Part shown: positions 11,889-24,289 of the stretch, piece after piece
How the letters are laid out: every line of letters begins with the position of its first letter
Position numbering within the stretch: the stretch's first letter is position 1
Source of the DNA: Piliocolobus tephrosceles
Taxonomy: Eukaryota > Chordata > Mammalia > Primates > Cercopithecidae
Assembly: GCF_002776525.5 (NCBI RefSeq)
Contig: NC_045447.1
Coordinates: 22,400,662 to 22,464,661 of the forward strand
Direction of reading: 5' to 3'
DNA length: 64,000 nt
The notes under the pieces: model-generated
Told to the model about the DNA's origin: nothing
What the model saw: only the letters and a program-made list of their open reading frames with translations
Databases searched by the model: none
Made by a program: the position numbers and the translations under genes

Positions 11889-12203
11889 CTTTTTTGTTTG
11901 CTTGTTTGTTTGTTTGTTTGTTTTGAGATGAAGTCTCACTCTGTTGCCCAGGCTGGAGTGTGCAATCTCAGCTCACTGCAACCTCCACCTCCCAGGTTTA
12001 AATGATTTTCCTGCCTCAGCCTCTCAAGTAGCTGGGAGCTGGGATTACAGATACCCACCACGTCTGGCTAATTTTTGTATTTTTAATAGAGATGGAGTTT
12101 CACCATGTTGGCCAGGCTAGTCTCGATCTCCTGACCTCAGGTGATCCACCTGCATCAGCCCCCCAAAGTGCTGGGATTACAGGCATGAGCCACTGCACTC
12201 ACC
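11889..12203 (-). repeat. Alu (S-type)
   Basis: A (TTTG)n tail in reverse, then TTGAGATGAAGTCTCACTC to GTGCTGGGATTACAGGC. A small 6-bp duplication (GGGAGCTGGGATTAC) is inside. Confidence 0.95.
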
Positions 12204-13050
12204 AAGTTTAAGTTCATTTTAATGTGTGGTATGTGATTTTGAAGAAATAAGTTAGAAAGCACGGAGACTATTACTGTTGCCTTAGAGTTAAGGATGGAAA
12301 TCAAGTATCTTACTTCCAGACTTTTAGACATTTCCTGGGTCACAGTAGCTTCTATATTTAGTGCCATACACATAGTAGGTATTTAAAACATAACTTTTGA
12401 GTAGCTGAAGGAGACAGAAGTTCAGAAGGAGAAATATCAGTATTACATAGCAGTGGGTTATGGAGCTAAGATTTAAACCCATGTTTGTCAGGTTCCATAG
12501 CTTGTGTTCTCAGCATGCAAAGAATAGAGCCTTTTTCATTACTGGCTTTTTCCACTACACTTAGGCATGGGCAAGCCTGTTCTATCATCAGATAGGCTTT
12601 CTTGGATTCTAGAGTTTCTTCTATCATTTACCACTTCATCTTTCTTTGACAATAAAACTTGTTGCTCCGTTCTCACTTCTTATTTCTCAGCCCTTTGGAA
12701 ACTGGGTTTTGCTGTACCATCTAATCAAAGTTTTTGTCTCAAAACTCAATAAAAACCATCTATTAGCTCAATTCAAAGCTCTTTTCTTAATGCTATTTCA
12801 GAGATCATACATCCACAATCAAAAGAGCTTGGACTTGGCTTCTTCATCTTTAGTTTGCTCAACGTGGATCTTTTTCAGAAATTATTGCTTGTCTTCCAAA
12901 AATCAGAGGAAACACCAGGCAACTGAAGCATAACATAGCAGGTGCTTGAGGTAGTGCAGTATATGTTAGTAAAGCTCTTCTCATCCCTCTACAGTGCTTC
13001 CTGGTGATTGTTTCTCATATGTGCAGGTACTCATTTTAAATAGGGCTAGA
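12204..13050. other. Intronic stretch, MIR-like end only
   Basis: Weak MIR-type wording at about 12415-12510 (AAGATTTAAACCCATG). No gene was recognised. Confidence 0.5.
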
Positions 13051-13052
13051 GA

Positions 13053-13122
13053 TATATAGGTATAGATAACATATAGGTATATAGATATTGGTATATAGAT
13101 ATTGGTATAAATATAGATAGAT
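13053..13122. repeat. AT-rich minisatellite
   Basis: About three copies of a 14-bp unit GGTATATAGATATT plus degenerate neighbours (GGTATAGATAACATATA). Confidence 0.8.
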
Positions 13123-14360
13123 TTATTTGCTTATTTTTATGTGTCAGGAGAGCATTAATTACATAAAAAGCGAACAGACTTACCAGTGAGATTTTGATAT
13201 TTTAGAGGTTTTAGTGAGATGTCATAGAGAGAACCATGATTTAAACAGTCAACCACATTTACATTTAAATTTCTGATTTCATGCTTACCTGTTGGATGGC
13301 ATTGTACATTCAACTTAGCTTATTTGAGCTCCATTTTCTTAGATGTAAGATGGGAATAATATGAGCACCTACTTTATAGGGTGGCTCTGAATGTTATGTA
13401 AGATGACAGATGTAAAGAAAAGTCAGTACATGAATTAGATAGACTTAGGTTTAAACTCCCATTTTGCCATGTACTATGGAGATATAATTTAATTACTCAT
13501 AACCTCAATGGAAGTAATAATAGTACTTAACTGTTAAATAAGACTATGCATGTAAAGCACTTAGCAATAGCTAGTATAATTAAACACTTGATCAATATTA
13601 GTTGTAGCTTCTTCTCGCTTCCTTTTTTTTCTTCTTTGTCTTCCCCGACTTCTCTCTCTTTTTCTCCCACTATCCTCTTCTCTTGCTTCTTATTAAAGGA
13701 TCCAGCACAGAGTAGGCATATAACAAACAGTAATTGTCTTACTCTTAGAGATTCACTGATTCAAAAATCAAAAGGGCAATCAGTTCATAGAGACAAGGAA
13801 AGTTGTACTTCCCCAAAGGCAAAGATAACATCTCTGTTAGCTTGTTCCAGTGCCATATTGTTTTTTCAATAGAAAATATTACAAAGAATAAAAATAATTC
13901 CGAATGAGTGTAGATGTGCCCAGAGTCTCTTTTGTCTGTAAATAAGCATGTCTAACAACTGTTAAAAAATTATTTTGCTTATTAAGTTACTTTCTTTCAT
14001 CTAGAGAATACCCAAGTTCAGGGCCTAGTCAATATTTGTTTAATTATCAAATGTATGTGGATTTTGGTATAGATCTGACATTATTTTAGGCACTTTATAC
14101 ATGATCCTTGTACATTTCTAAATGAGATAGATCTTAGTATGTACCCATTTTATACAGGCAGAAAGTGAAGTATAGAGAATTGAAGACGATTCTATCGGTT
14201 TGCTTAGTGATAGCACTGGGATTTGAACCCAGGAGTCTGGTTCCAGTGACCATGCTCCTAACCTCAATGTTCTGCCATCCCTCCATCATGTGTAACATCC
14301 TTTCCTGGGTTAAATGATCTAGACTTTTCAGAATCTCATTTGCCATGATAGAAATATGAC
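13123..14360. other. Intronic stretch with MIR relics
   Basis: MIR-like segments lie at about 13310-13420, 13430-13580 and 14050-14260 (GGGATTTGAACCCAGGAG). A CT-rich stretch lies at about 13605-13690. No gene was seen. Confidence 0.5.
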
Positions 14361-15290
14361 TACATTAAAGCTGATAAGAATCTATCACTTCCAAGCTTCC
14401 TCAGCCAAATGTAAAAGGCTCCCTATCAAAGGCCAAGGTAAACTCAGAACGGGTCTAGCTAGACTAAGCATGTCCCCTCCTGTCCTGTGACCTTTATTTT
14501 CCTGCCCCCACTCATCATCCCATAGAAGCCCCACCAGCAGGAGAGGCTTCCTCCCTCAGATGCCTCCTTAGGGACAATGGGCGTACTGGAAAAATGAAAT
14601 CATCAGTGGCTACAGAAGAGAAATTGTGTAATTCTTTACTTAGGAACTTGCCATTAACTTAAGCTAGCATTTAGAGATGCAAACTCCACAATCTTGGACA
14701 AATCCTTCACTTGAAACTTTCCCACCCGCCTCTCATCTCCAGATGTTCTCACCACAGGAAAGAGGAGTTAACTATCTATCAAAGGACAGCAGGCTTAGAA
14801 GACAGGTCTTGTCTCTTGGGTGGGACTGGAATCCTCAGCTAAAGGTTTCCTTTAGGAAAAGTATGTGAGTTCCAGCCAGGTTTCCCCTTCCAGGACTGGG
14901 CAGTCCAGGAGCAACGCCTTGTAGGACACAGGCTGAAAGGGGAACCATCCTCTGAAGAACTTAAATTTGCGTAAGACTAACAAACCCTTGGCAGTTCAAG
15001 GTCACAGAGCAAGATGCCTTGGGAAGATGACTCATGATTAGATGGATGAGGCTACTGATATGGCTGTGTCTTCTCCCTGGAGTTATAACCGATGTTTCCT
15101 ATTGCTCATAATTGGTCTGCTATTCATCACTTTCACAATTGCTCTCAGCTCCGTGACAGGCAGGACAAATGATTTGGAGATAGTTTAGAACAATGTAAGC
15201 ACAATCTACTGCCCCAGTGACTGAGCAGGTCTACTAAGATCACATAGATCACACACTCAAACAGCTCCCTGTCTTCTTTCCTCAGACTTT
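14361..15290. other. Repeat-poor intronic stretch
   Basis: No recognised repeat across about 900 bp. Part of it (about 15020-15190) has a balanced, non-repetitive look that could fit a conserved noncoding element, but this cannot be judged without alignment. Confidence 0.35.
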
Positions 15291-15800
15291 ATTACTCATT
15301 CGTGCAATAGTCATTCATGCAACAAACTTTTATGGAGTACCTACTTTGGGTCATGCCTTGTGCGAGGAATTTCTGATAAAATAAGGCAAATAACTCATAG
15401 TCCAATAGGGAGGATGGACATATAGATAAATAATTCCATAAAATGTGGTAAGTTCACTAAGAGATGTGTTGTCAAAGGTACAGTAAGGGCTTTCAATTCT
15501 GCTGGGAAATCAAGGAAGGGTTTTCAAAGAAGGCTGAAGTTGTAGTGAGTCTTAAAGAATGAGTATGATTTGATTAAAGATAGAATAAAGGTGTTATAGG
15601 CTGGGAGAACCCATGTACAAAGATACAGTGACATAAAAGTTTCTTGCCTCCCTGGTCCATGACAAAGGGTTCAATGTAGCTGGTATGTAGGACTGGGATA
15701 GACTATGGTGGTGGGATATGAAGCTAGAGAGGTTGTTTGACATCATTTTGTGAAGGGCTGTGTGTGCCAGGCTAAGAAAAATGGTTATATTTTTCTTAGT
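15291..15800 (+). repeat. L2-like relic
   Basis: TTTATGGAGTACCTACTTTGG, ATAACTCATAGTCCAATAGG, GAAGGGTTTTCAAAGAAGGC and TGTGCCAGGCTAAGAAAA. Confidence 0.55.
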
Positions 15801-15850
15801 CAAAACTCTTTTTAATTGTTTTATTGCTTTTCTTTTTAGAAATATACAAT

Positions 15851-15932
15851 AGAAATGAAGTCTCGCTATATTGTCCAGGCTGGTCTCAAATTCCTGGCCT
15901 CAAGCAATCCTCTTAAAGTGCTGAGATTACAG
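15851..15932 (-). repeat. Partial Alu (single-arm fragment)
   Basis: ATGAAGTCTCGCTATATTGTC to AGTGCTGAGATTACAG. Only part of one arm is present. Confidence 0.8.
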
Positions 15933-17460
15933 GTCTTTTTAAAATTATTATTGATAGATAGTAGTTGTACATATTTTGGGGGTACATGTGATATTTTCTC
16001 TCTCCCTTTCCTTTCCTTTCCTCTCCTTCCCTTCCCCCTTTTTTCCTTCCTTCCTTCCTTTTCTTTCTTCTCTCCTGCCCCAGCCTCTCGAGTAGCTGGG
16101 TCTACAGGTGTGTGCAACCACACCCAGCTAATTTTTGTAAATTCAGTAGAGACAGAGTTTCACTGTGTTGGCCAGGATGGTCTTGATCCTTGACCTCATG
16201 ATCCGCCTGCCTCGGCATCCCAAAGTGTTGGGATTACAGGCATGAGACACCGCACCTGGCCTACATGTGATATTTTGATACATGCATACAATGTATAATG
16301 ATCAAATCAGGGTAACTGGGATATCCATCATCCAAAACATTTATCTTTTTTCCTTTTTTACATTGGGAACATTCTAACTCTTCTCTTCCAGCTATTTTGA
16401 ATACATTATTGTTAACTATAGTCATCTTACTGTACTATTGAACAGCAGATCTTATTCATTCTACCTAACCGTACTTTTGTATCTGTTAACCAGCCTCTTT
16501 TCATCCTGCTCTCTTACCCTTCCTATGCTCTGGTAACTACCAATCAACCCTCCATCTCCATGAGATCCACTTTTTTAGCTTCCCCATATGAATGAAAACA
16601 CATAGTATTTTTCTTTCTGTACCTGGCTTATTTCATATACATAATTGCCTCCAGTTCTATTCCTGTTGCTGTAAATGACAGAATTGTATTTTTTATGGTT
16701 GAATAATGCTCCGTTGTATATATACATCACATTTTCTTTATCCATGCATGTATTGATGGACACTTAGGTTGAGTCCATATCTTGGTTATTGTTAACAGTA
16801 CTGCAATAAACAGGACACAGGCTGAAAGTGCAGATATCTCTTTAAGATACTGATTTTATTTCCTTTGGATATATACCCAGTAGTGAGATTATTGGATCAT
16901 ATGGTAGTTTTATTTTTAAGTTTTACAGGAATTCTCATACTGTTTTCTATAATAGCTATACTAATTTATATTCCCACCAACAGTATGTAAGAGTTCCCCT
17001 TTCTGACCATTTATGTCAGCATTTGTTACTTTTTGTCTTTTTCATAATAACTATCCAAATTAGAGCGAGGTGATATCTCATTGTGGTTTTGATTTGCATT
17101 TCCCTGATAATTAGTGATGTTTATCATTTTTTTCATATACTTGGCCACTTTCATATCTTTTCTGAGGACTGTCTATTCAGCTCTCTTGCCCATTTTTAAA
17201 TTGAATTGTATGTTTTCTATTTTGGGGTTTTCTTTTGCTCTTATATATTCTGGATATTAACCCTTTGTCAGATCCATAACTTGCAAGTATTTTCTCTCAT
17301 TCTGTGGGTTGTCTTTTCACTCGATTGACTGTTTCCTTTGCAGTCAACAAAGGATGATTTTTAATTTGATGTAATCCTATTTGTCTATTTTTGCTTTTAT
17401 TGCCTGTGCTTTTGAGGTCTTATTCATAAAAATATTGCCCAGACCAACATGAATCTATTT
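15933..17460 (-). mobile_element. L1 3' fragment (L1P/L1M boundary age), antisense, split by an Alu
   Basis: Reverse L1 3' UTR and ORF2 end: TATTTTGGGGGTACATGTGA, TTTTTTATGGTTGAATAATG, CTTTGGATATATACCCAGTA and TTGTGGTTTTGATTTGCATT, running to AACCCTTTGTCAGATCCATA. Too many stops and indels to code. It is interrupted by the Alu at 15998-16261. Confidence 0.9.
15998..16261 (-). repeat. Partial Alu with CT-rich tail, inside L1, 15-bp TSD
   Basis: The host L1 sequence TACATGTGATATTTT occurs at 15983-15997 and again at 16262-16276: a perfect 15-bp target-site duplication. Between them lie a pyrimidine tract (about 15998-16079; CCTTTCC and CTTCC units, the mutated reverse of the A-tail) and an antisense Alu lacking most of its right arm. 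Confidence 0.9.
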
Positions 17461-18664
17461 TTTTTTTTATTAAGTCCTTATTTGGTTGTGGCAAATAAGG
17501 ACTTGGGACTGACCAGGGCAAGGTTAACTGGTCCCCCTCACTCCTCCTAAGAATATGTCATGTGCCACCTGCCTTTAGTATTTAGGAAAAATGACCAGTT
17601 TGGAGAAGAGGATTCAGTCTTTAAGTTGAGACCTGTGTTTGAGTCCTAATTCCTCGATTCGTGACATCGATGAAGTCACCTGATCACAGGAGCGTCAAAC
17701 TTTAAAAAATTTCACTTTTTCAAACGTTGCATGGAATCAATACAACCTAATATACAGGCTGTTTGTGGGTATGAAAGTGACCCGTGGTGGTTAAGCATTT
17801 AGGCTTGGAATTTGAGAAACGTGGGTCTGAGTTTTGTTCTGCTATATACTGGCTATGTAACTTAGGAAAGGAACCCAAACTCTCTGGGGCCTCAGTCTCA
17901 TCCTCTATATAGTGGCACCAATAGGAGTATCAAATTCATGGTGTTGCTGTATAAATTAAATGAATCCCTGCAGTCAGTACTCACTGAGCACTGTGTTTGG
18001 AATAGAAAAGTATTCAAAAAATGCTCACTGTTATTTTTAATGCATCAAAACCTAGTACTTCATCTTCTGTGTGAGATGGATGGGAGCTGAAATACGGGAC
18101 TAACTGACAAGAAAAATTGCTCCTTGCCTGAGGATCATATAATCCTATCATCTTGTCTGTGTGCATCTTGAGAAACAGACAACTGACAGAGCCCTGTGCA
18201 CAAGCCTCTCAGTGGGTTGTATATTTATTTCTCTAATATTTTTTCATTAGCGGAGGTAAGTGTGGCAATAGGGGGGTTTGGCTGGCTCTAGATGTCTTCT
18301 TCCTGTCACCCAGATTAAGGAGCTGTTCTGTCGGGCTCTCATCATTCAGAGGAGAGTGGTTTGAAAAGTGAAGCTTATCCTGATGGGGGAAATTAGGTGT
18401 CGTTTCTGTGATTTATAGAGCCATAGATTGAGCTGCACAATTTCTTATATAGGAAATGGGTCCTTGCCAGTTAGTATTTATTCACTCTATGGGGGGATCT
18501 GAGGCTGAAGATAAGAGATGGGTTGAAGAAGGTCAGGGGGCACTGCTTGGGATTTGAAGTTGAGTCCAAAATAGACCCTCTGCCCTACTGTGTTGTCTGG
18601 ATGACCTTGGTCCAGCATCTTCTCTGACCTTTCACTTGCTCATCTGTAAGAATTACTGGAAACA
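17461..18664. other. Intronic stretch with a 13-bp hairpin and a MIR
   Basis: A hairpin lies at 17472-17504. A MIR relic lies at about 17785-18010 (GGTTAAGCATTTAGGCTTGG). 18100-18560 has no recognised repeat. Confidence 0.5.
17472..17504. repeat. Perfect 13-bp inverted repeat with 7-nt loop
   Basis: AAGTCCTTATTTG, loop GTTGTGG, CAAATAAGGACTT. It sits directly at the end of the L1 homology. Confidence 0.95.
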
Positions 18665-18979
18665 GGCCGGATGCGGTGGCTCATGCCTGGAATCCCAGCA
18701 CTTTGGGAGGCCGAGGCAGGCGGATCACGAGGTCAGAAGCTCGAGACCATCCTGGCTAACATGGTGAAACCCCGTCTCTACTAAAAATACAAAAGATTAG
18801 CTGGGCATGGTGGTGGGCGCCTGTAGTCCCAGCTACTCCTGAGGCTGAGGCAGAGGCAGGAGAAAAGGCGTGAACCCAGGAGGCAGAGTTTGCAGTGAGC
18901 CAAGATTGCGCCACTGCTCTCCAGCCTGGGCGACAGAGCGAGAGTCTGTCTCAAAAAAAAAAAAAAAAAAAAAAAAAAA
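18665..18979 (+). repeat. AluY with 16-bp TSD
   Basis: Full-length Alu starting GGCCGGATGCGGTGGCTC, ending in about 29 A. AGAATTACTGGAAACA (18649-18664) is repeated as AGAATTACTGGGAACA (18988-19003), one mismatch. Confidence 0.95.
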
Positions 18980-19224
18980 GAAGAAGAAGAATTACTGGGA
19001 ACAGTAAAAGCTGCTGCCTCTGCAAGTTGTTGCGAGGATAATAGGAGCTAACAGGGAGATGCCCTAGCAGTAGGCACAGAATAAAGAGATGCTTAATAGG
19101 TGTCTGTTCTCTTCATCCCACTCCTCTCTTTCTTCAAAAACTGTTCATGGTATGCTTGTCATCTGTGTGACCTCTGCAGAGAGGATGCCAACTGGCAGGA
19201 AGTCAAATAGACTTTCTCTAGAGC
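18980..19224. other. Intronic stretch, no recognised feature
   Basis: Short (AAG)n run from the Alu tail, then ordinary intron with a weak MIR-like end (about 19010-19100). Confidence 0.5.
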
Positions 19225-19600
19225 AGTTTTATGTTCTCAGCTAAAGTGAGCAGAGAATTCCCATATACCCTCTACCCCATATACACATAGCCTCCCACAC
19301 TATTAACATCTCCACCAGAGTGGTACATTTGCCACAGTCAATGAACCTGCATTGACACATCATTAGTACCCAAAGTCCATAGTTTATGAGACGGTTCCCT
19401 GTTGAGGTTGTACTTTCTATGGGTTTTTACAGATGTATAATTCCATGTATACACCAGTATAGTATCACACAAAGTATTTTCACTGCCCTGTAAATCCTTT
19501 GTGCTCTGCTTATTCATCCTTCACTTCTCCCTAACCTCTGGAAACCACGGATCCTTTTACTGTCTCCATAGGTTAGCCTACTTACAGTCAATTCTAGTCA
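19225..19600 (-). repeat. Old L1 3' fragment (antisense)
   Basis: ATGAACCTGCATTGACACAT, CCCTAACCTCTGGAAACCA and GGATCCTTTTACTGTCTCC, wording of old L1 3' UTRs in reverse. Confidence 0.6.
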
Positions 19601-20080
19601 GTGTATCTAGGATGGGAAATTCTAAAAGGGATGGGGAAATTATGGCCAGTTTTGAGAAACAGCTAAATCTTAACATAAGTGAGAAAGTGATCAGAAATAG
19701 CAATGCTGTGATTTGAATGTCCAACTTGAAGAAACTAACAGGTGACAGTAAGACCCAAGGAGGGGAAGAGACTTACTGAGGTCACACAGTAAATTAGAAA
19801 ATGTTGGCGTTCCCTTGGATTTTCTTATCTATGTCTCTTTACTCTTTTCATGCTCTGTACTTTTTCTGTGTGATTTCATTCACACTTATGGCTTCTGTTA
19901 CATTGAACTATATGATATTGCTGACATTTGACTTACAAAATTGCAATTTCATATGATATTTTCATTGGTCCATTCTCATTTGTACAGTGAAAAATCCCAA
20001 GATATGCTAACGGTGGGTGGACTCAGGGGTGTGAATAACATTTTAAATAAATGGATTGTCTTTTATATGGAGACTTTATA
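19601..20080. other. Intronic stretch, no recognised feature
   Basis: No gene or repeat could be named. Confidence 0.5.
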
Positions 20081-20084
20081 TTTC

Positions 20085-20340
20085 AAAGCATAGATTTCCT
20101 GGTTTAAGCCAAATGTCCAGAATTCAAAGCCTGGCTCTACCACTTACCAGCTATGTGACCTTGGAAACAAATGCAAATTGGACATAATGACTACACCTAG
20201 CTCACAGGTTGTTGGGAAAAGTTAATGAGTTAATATGTCTAAAGTACTTAGGGTGTTGTGAGGAGTAATACATAAAAAGAATTTACAACAGTGCCTGGCT
20301 TGTAGTAAGTACTCAATAAATAGCATGTAATTATTAATAT
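20085..20340 (+). repeat. MIR (first of two in tandem)
   Basis: AAGCCTGGCTCTACCACTTA, CCAGCTATGTGACCTTGG and GTAGTAAGTACTCAATAAAT. Confidence 0.8.
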
Positions 20341-20369
20341 TCTCTACTTCAGTGAGAACATTACTTATG

Positions 20370-20605
20370 GTTGTAGTGGCTGACAGCATGGGCTTCAGGA
20401 TTAGATGGCTTGAATTCAAGTCCTGGTTCTACTACGTTTTAGAGGGTGACCTTGAACAGGCTATTTTAACCTTCAGACCTCAGTTTCCTAATCTATAAAA
20501 TGGGGCTAGGAACAGCAAAACTACTACATAAGGCTATTGACATGATTAAATGATATAATGTATATTAAAGTGCTTACCACCCTCTCAGTAAATGCTGTTG
20601 TTATG
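20370..20605 (+). repeat. MIR (second of two in tandem)
   Basis: TGACAGCATGGGCTTCAGGA, CAAGTCCTGGTTCTACTACG, TCCTAATCTATAAAATGGGG and CTCAGTAAATGCTG. Confidence 0.8.
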
Positions 20606-21785
20606 CTTGCTTTCTACTAAAATGACAGAAGTTGGTGGTTTGAACCCAGGACCAAATGTAGGCAACTTGGTGTAGTGAATGTTTCTCTTCTTTGGGCCTC
20701 CTAGTCTGTGTAGAGTTGTAAGGACCAGCTTCATGTCTCAGGGCCCTTCTAGATCTGAAATGCCAAGAATCAGTGCCAATGAATATGCTTGTATGCACTT
20801 CAGAGCCCTCTAGCTTCTGGGATATATATGTAGTTTAAGGGTTCTACTTCCCATTGCTTGGCTACTCCCTAGTTTCTCCCTTTTCCAAACAATTTTTGAC
20901 ATGACTCACCTCACTTGACTTCCTGTTTTGTTTGGGAATAAGAAGATTTAAGTCAACTAACACTACCTACTTTTCTCCCTTTATGTGTTTTTACACATGC
21001 TACTTAATTATACATTCATTGATTTGTAAAAGAACAACCAATTAATTGCCTTCTCACTGTCAGAACAGATGGGCAGGTCTTGTTTCATTCCTAAGGAGTT
21101 GGGCCTCCAGCCCCTGTACCCTATCTCCTATGGCTACCAGGGAAATGGGTAATTGGAATCTTCTGCAGCCATTATGAGGAGATATGCTGATGACGGATGG
21201 CAAATGGCCCAGGTAGATCCTATCCAGAGTTCCAGACTGGGCTAGAAACCTCTATTTTGCTTTTGTTTTTGCAGACACTGCTATGATAACCTCTTCAATC
21301 CTTTCCATGTTCATCAGTTCCGTCCTGATCAACTACACAATATGTGTTTCCCTATTCCCTATAAAGCTGGGATGTCAACCACTGTCTCTTCACCTCCCAT
21401 CTCTCTAGGCCCTAGAAGCTTCTCTTCTTCTTTTATATCTTCAAAAACTTCTGGGCATAAAAGCTATCAAGCCCACTCTCCTCCAAGCTGTGATCACAAT
21501 TGTCTCCAAAAGGGACTCTGCCTCCATAGTCCACCCCAATCTCCTTTCAATGGCATCAAGGTAATTTAGGCTTTTTATGGTGATCAAAAGAGATTCATTT
21601 CTGTCTTCTCTTTTGTTAGAAGAACACAATAATATCAAGTGCACAAGTTTAATCCTTGGCAGAACATCCTATTTTATATTTAAAACATATTTAAATATAA
21701 GTATGTTTATAACGTATTTAAAACATATTTTGGGTGCCCTATGTATTCACTCTTTTTCTTGAAGGTAGGGACACAGAGATGAATC
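20606..21785. other. Intronic stretch, L2-like in part
   Basis: About 20640-20770 resembles a MIR. 21300-21780 has weak antisense L2-like wording. No gene was recognised. Confidence 0.4.
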
Positions 21786-21799
21786 AAATTTATGACCTT

Positions 21800-22110
21800 G
21801 TCTGGGTGCAGTGACTTATGCCTATAATCCTAGCACTTTGAGAGGCTGAGGCAGGCAGATCCCTTGAGATCAGGATTTCGAGACCAGCCTGGCCAACATG
21901 ATGAAACCCTGTCTCTACTAAAAAAAAAAAAAAAAATACAAAAACTAACCAGGCATGGTGGTGCATGCCTGCTGTCCCAGCTACTCAGGAGGCTGAGGCA
22001 GGAGAATCTCTTGAACCCAGGAGGCAGAGATTGCAGTGAGCCAATATTGTGCCACTGTACTCCAGCCTGGGCAACAGAGGGAGACTCTGTCTCAAAAAAA
22101 CAAAAAACAC
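21800..22110 (+). repeat. Alu (S-type) with 14-bp TSD
   Basis: TCTGGGTGCAGTGACTTATG to GACTCTGTCTCAAAAAAAC, flanked by AAATTTATGACCTT (21786-21799) and AAATTTGTGACCTT (22111-22124), one mismatch. Confidence 0.95.
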
Positions 22111-22124
22111 AAATTTGTGACCTT

Positions 22125-22660
22125 ACCATGGAGAATTTCACAGTTTGATAGGTGATAAGGACACACAAATAAGCAAGTTTCAAGGAAATATGAAATTTGT
22201 AAAAATTGAATGAGAGGAGAGAGGGACAAAATCTCTCAAGGTGTGGCAGGGTCCACACCTCCTTCCTAGAGTTCAGTAAGGAGGAAGAAGTGGGAAAAGG
22301 GCACTTCAGACCAAAGGCACAGCATGAGAAAAGGCTTGTGGGTATGAAATAGTGCATGCACTACTGTAAGAAGTTGGCATGGGCTAGATCACAGAGAGGG
22401 ATGCAAGGGGGTTGAGATGGGAGGAGAGTCATAAGCTGAAGAACAAAGGAGGTTGAATCAGTGGAGGCTTTAACCAGAAAGTGTGGAACATTCAAAAGGC
22501 TCTGAGTGAGAGGATAGAATAAGTTGTGATGTTTTAGAAAGTTGTGAGAGGACATGCTGGAGAAGGCAACATGAGACTGGGGAGACTAGTCCAAAGGCCA
22601 TGGCAAGTGCCTATAGAATGGGCAGCACCAGGGAGACAGTGATGGGGACAGAGTGGGGAG
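22125..22660 (+). repeat. L2-like relic
   Basis: AAGGCACAGCATGAGAAAAGG and AAGAAGTTGGCATGGGCTAG resemble degraded L2. Similar text occurs at 29160-29200. Confidence 0.5.
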
Positions 22661-22662
22661 TT

Positions 22663-22950
22663 TTTTTTTCTTCCAAGACAGAGTCTTGCCCTGTCATCTA
22701 GGCTGGAGTACGGTGGTGCAATCTCAGCTCACTGCAGTCCCCGCCTCCCGGGTTCAAGTAATTCTTCCTCAGCCTCCCAGGTAGCTGGGATTACAGGCAC
22801 CCACCACCACACCTGACTGATTTTTGTATTTTTAGTAGAGATGGGGTTTCACCATGTTGGCGAGACTGGTCTCGAACTCCTGACCTCGTGATCCACCCAC
22901 CTCGGCCTTCCAAAGTGCTGGGATTACAGGTGTGAGCCACTCCGCCCAGT
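22663..22950 (-). repeat. Alu (S-type), inverted relative to the Alu at 21800
   Basis: AAGACAGAGTCTTGCCCTGT to CAGGTGTGAGCCACTCCGCC, antisense. Confidence 0.95.
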
Positions 22951-24200
22951 TGGGAGGTTGGTTTTGAGAAGCCTTATAAGGTAGAGGGTTGACCACCACT
23001 TTTTGACTGGAAGCACCAAACTGACATGGGAGATACAAGTAATCCTGGGGAGAAGAGGATCACAAACATACACACACATTTTCTTTGCTTTTATCATTTA
23101 TTTGGTTTGTTTTATTCAGCATTCCATGTGAACTTTTAATTAAACAAACAATGACTGCCTTATATTAAATGCTAGATACTGTGTCTGGCCCTAAAATGTA
23201 GCCAGTTGGTAAAAAGATAATAGATTGTTTTTTTCTCTAGAAAGCCTTTCCCCACCTCATTTGTTATGGGTTAAGCAGTCATATGACCAAGTTTGTTATA
23301 CTGTGGAGATGAAATCCATTAGGCGTTAGTAAGGACTTCAGAGCATCTTTTTGGAGTCATACATACCAGAACCATCTTAGTATCAAAAATAACTGACTTG
23401 GTATTAGCACATGAGAATACTTTTTAGTGTAAAAATTACAGTCATTTGAAGTATAGAGTGTGGAATTTAATTCATGGACTTAGTGACATTCTGTATAAAT
23501 GTTTCTAAATATCTTAAGTACAGGGTGTTTACCTAAAGTTTAAGATTCCTAAGACATTGTCATAGTTTTAGAGCTAGAAGAGCCCCCTTCCTTCTGTATT
23601 CTCATAGCCTTCTGTGTGTATTACTTCATAGCATTTGAACTATAGTAATTATAATTGTTTATGTGTGTATCTTTGCTAATAAATTACAGGTCCTTTGAAA
23701 TTAGTGACTTGGTCTTGTTAATCCCCTTTCTTAGTTTCTGGAAGGCATAAGGTATGTAGTAGGAAGTTCACTGAATGTGTACTGAACTTAAACCTTAGAA
23801 AACATATCTTCTATCCCCTCATTTGTAGATAGGGAAATTGAGGTTAAGAATGAGGAATCTTTTATGCAAGTTCAAAAAGGAAAGTAACAAGAGAGTCAGA
23901 AATACATCCTAGTTTTTTTGATTGCTTAATATTTTTGTGGCTGTTTTCTCCTCTCTCCCAGCTTGGTTTGCTAGCTAATTAGCCAGAAGTTGGAAGCATT
24001 TACAAGTTGTGGAAATGCAAACCTTCTTTGTTATGAAAACCAATGGCCATGCAAATATAGCCATTAAGTACAGAATTTGTTTCTTAGGTCCCTCTACTTA
24101 TTCAAAAGCTAGGAGTCAACAATGCCTCCGGTGTAAGGTTTCATTTTCTCTCACACACACAGAGACACATACTCATGCAAACAACATACGCACACACGTA
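22951..24200. other. Intronic stretch, L2/MIR remnants
   Basis: L2-like ends lie at about 23150-23210 and 23560-23790. A short CA/ACAC run lies at about 24153-24205. No gene was seen. Confidence 0.5.
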
Positions 24201-24289
24201 AGCACATGACCCAAGCAGAGCAGCTGAACAGGAAATTTTGGATGAAATATTGGCATTTATTGTTCCTATGTGACCTACTAAGGTCAAGG

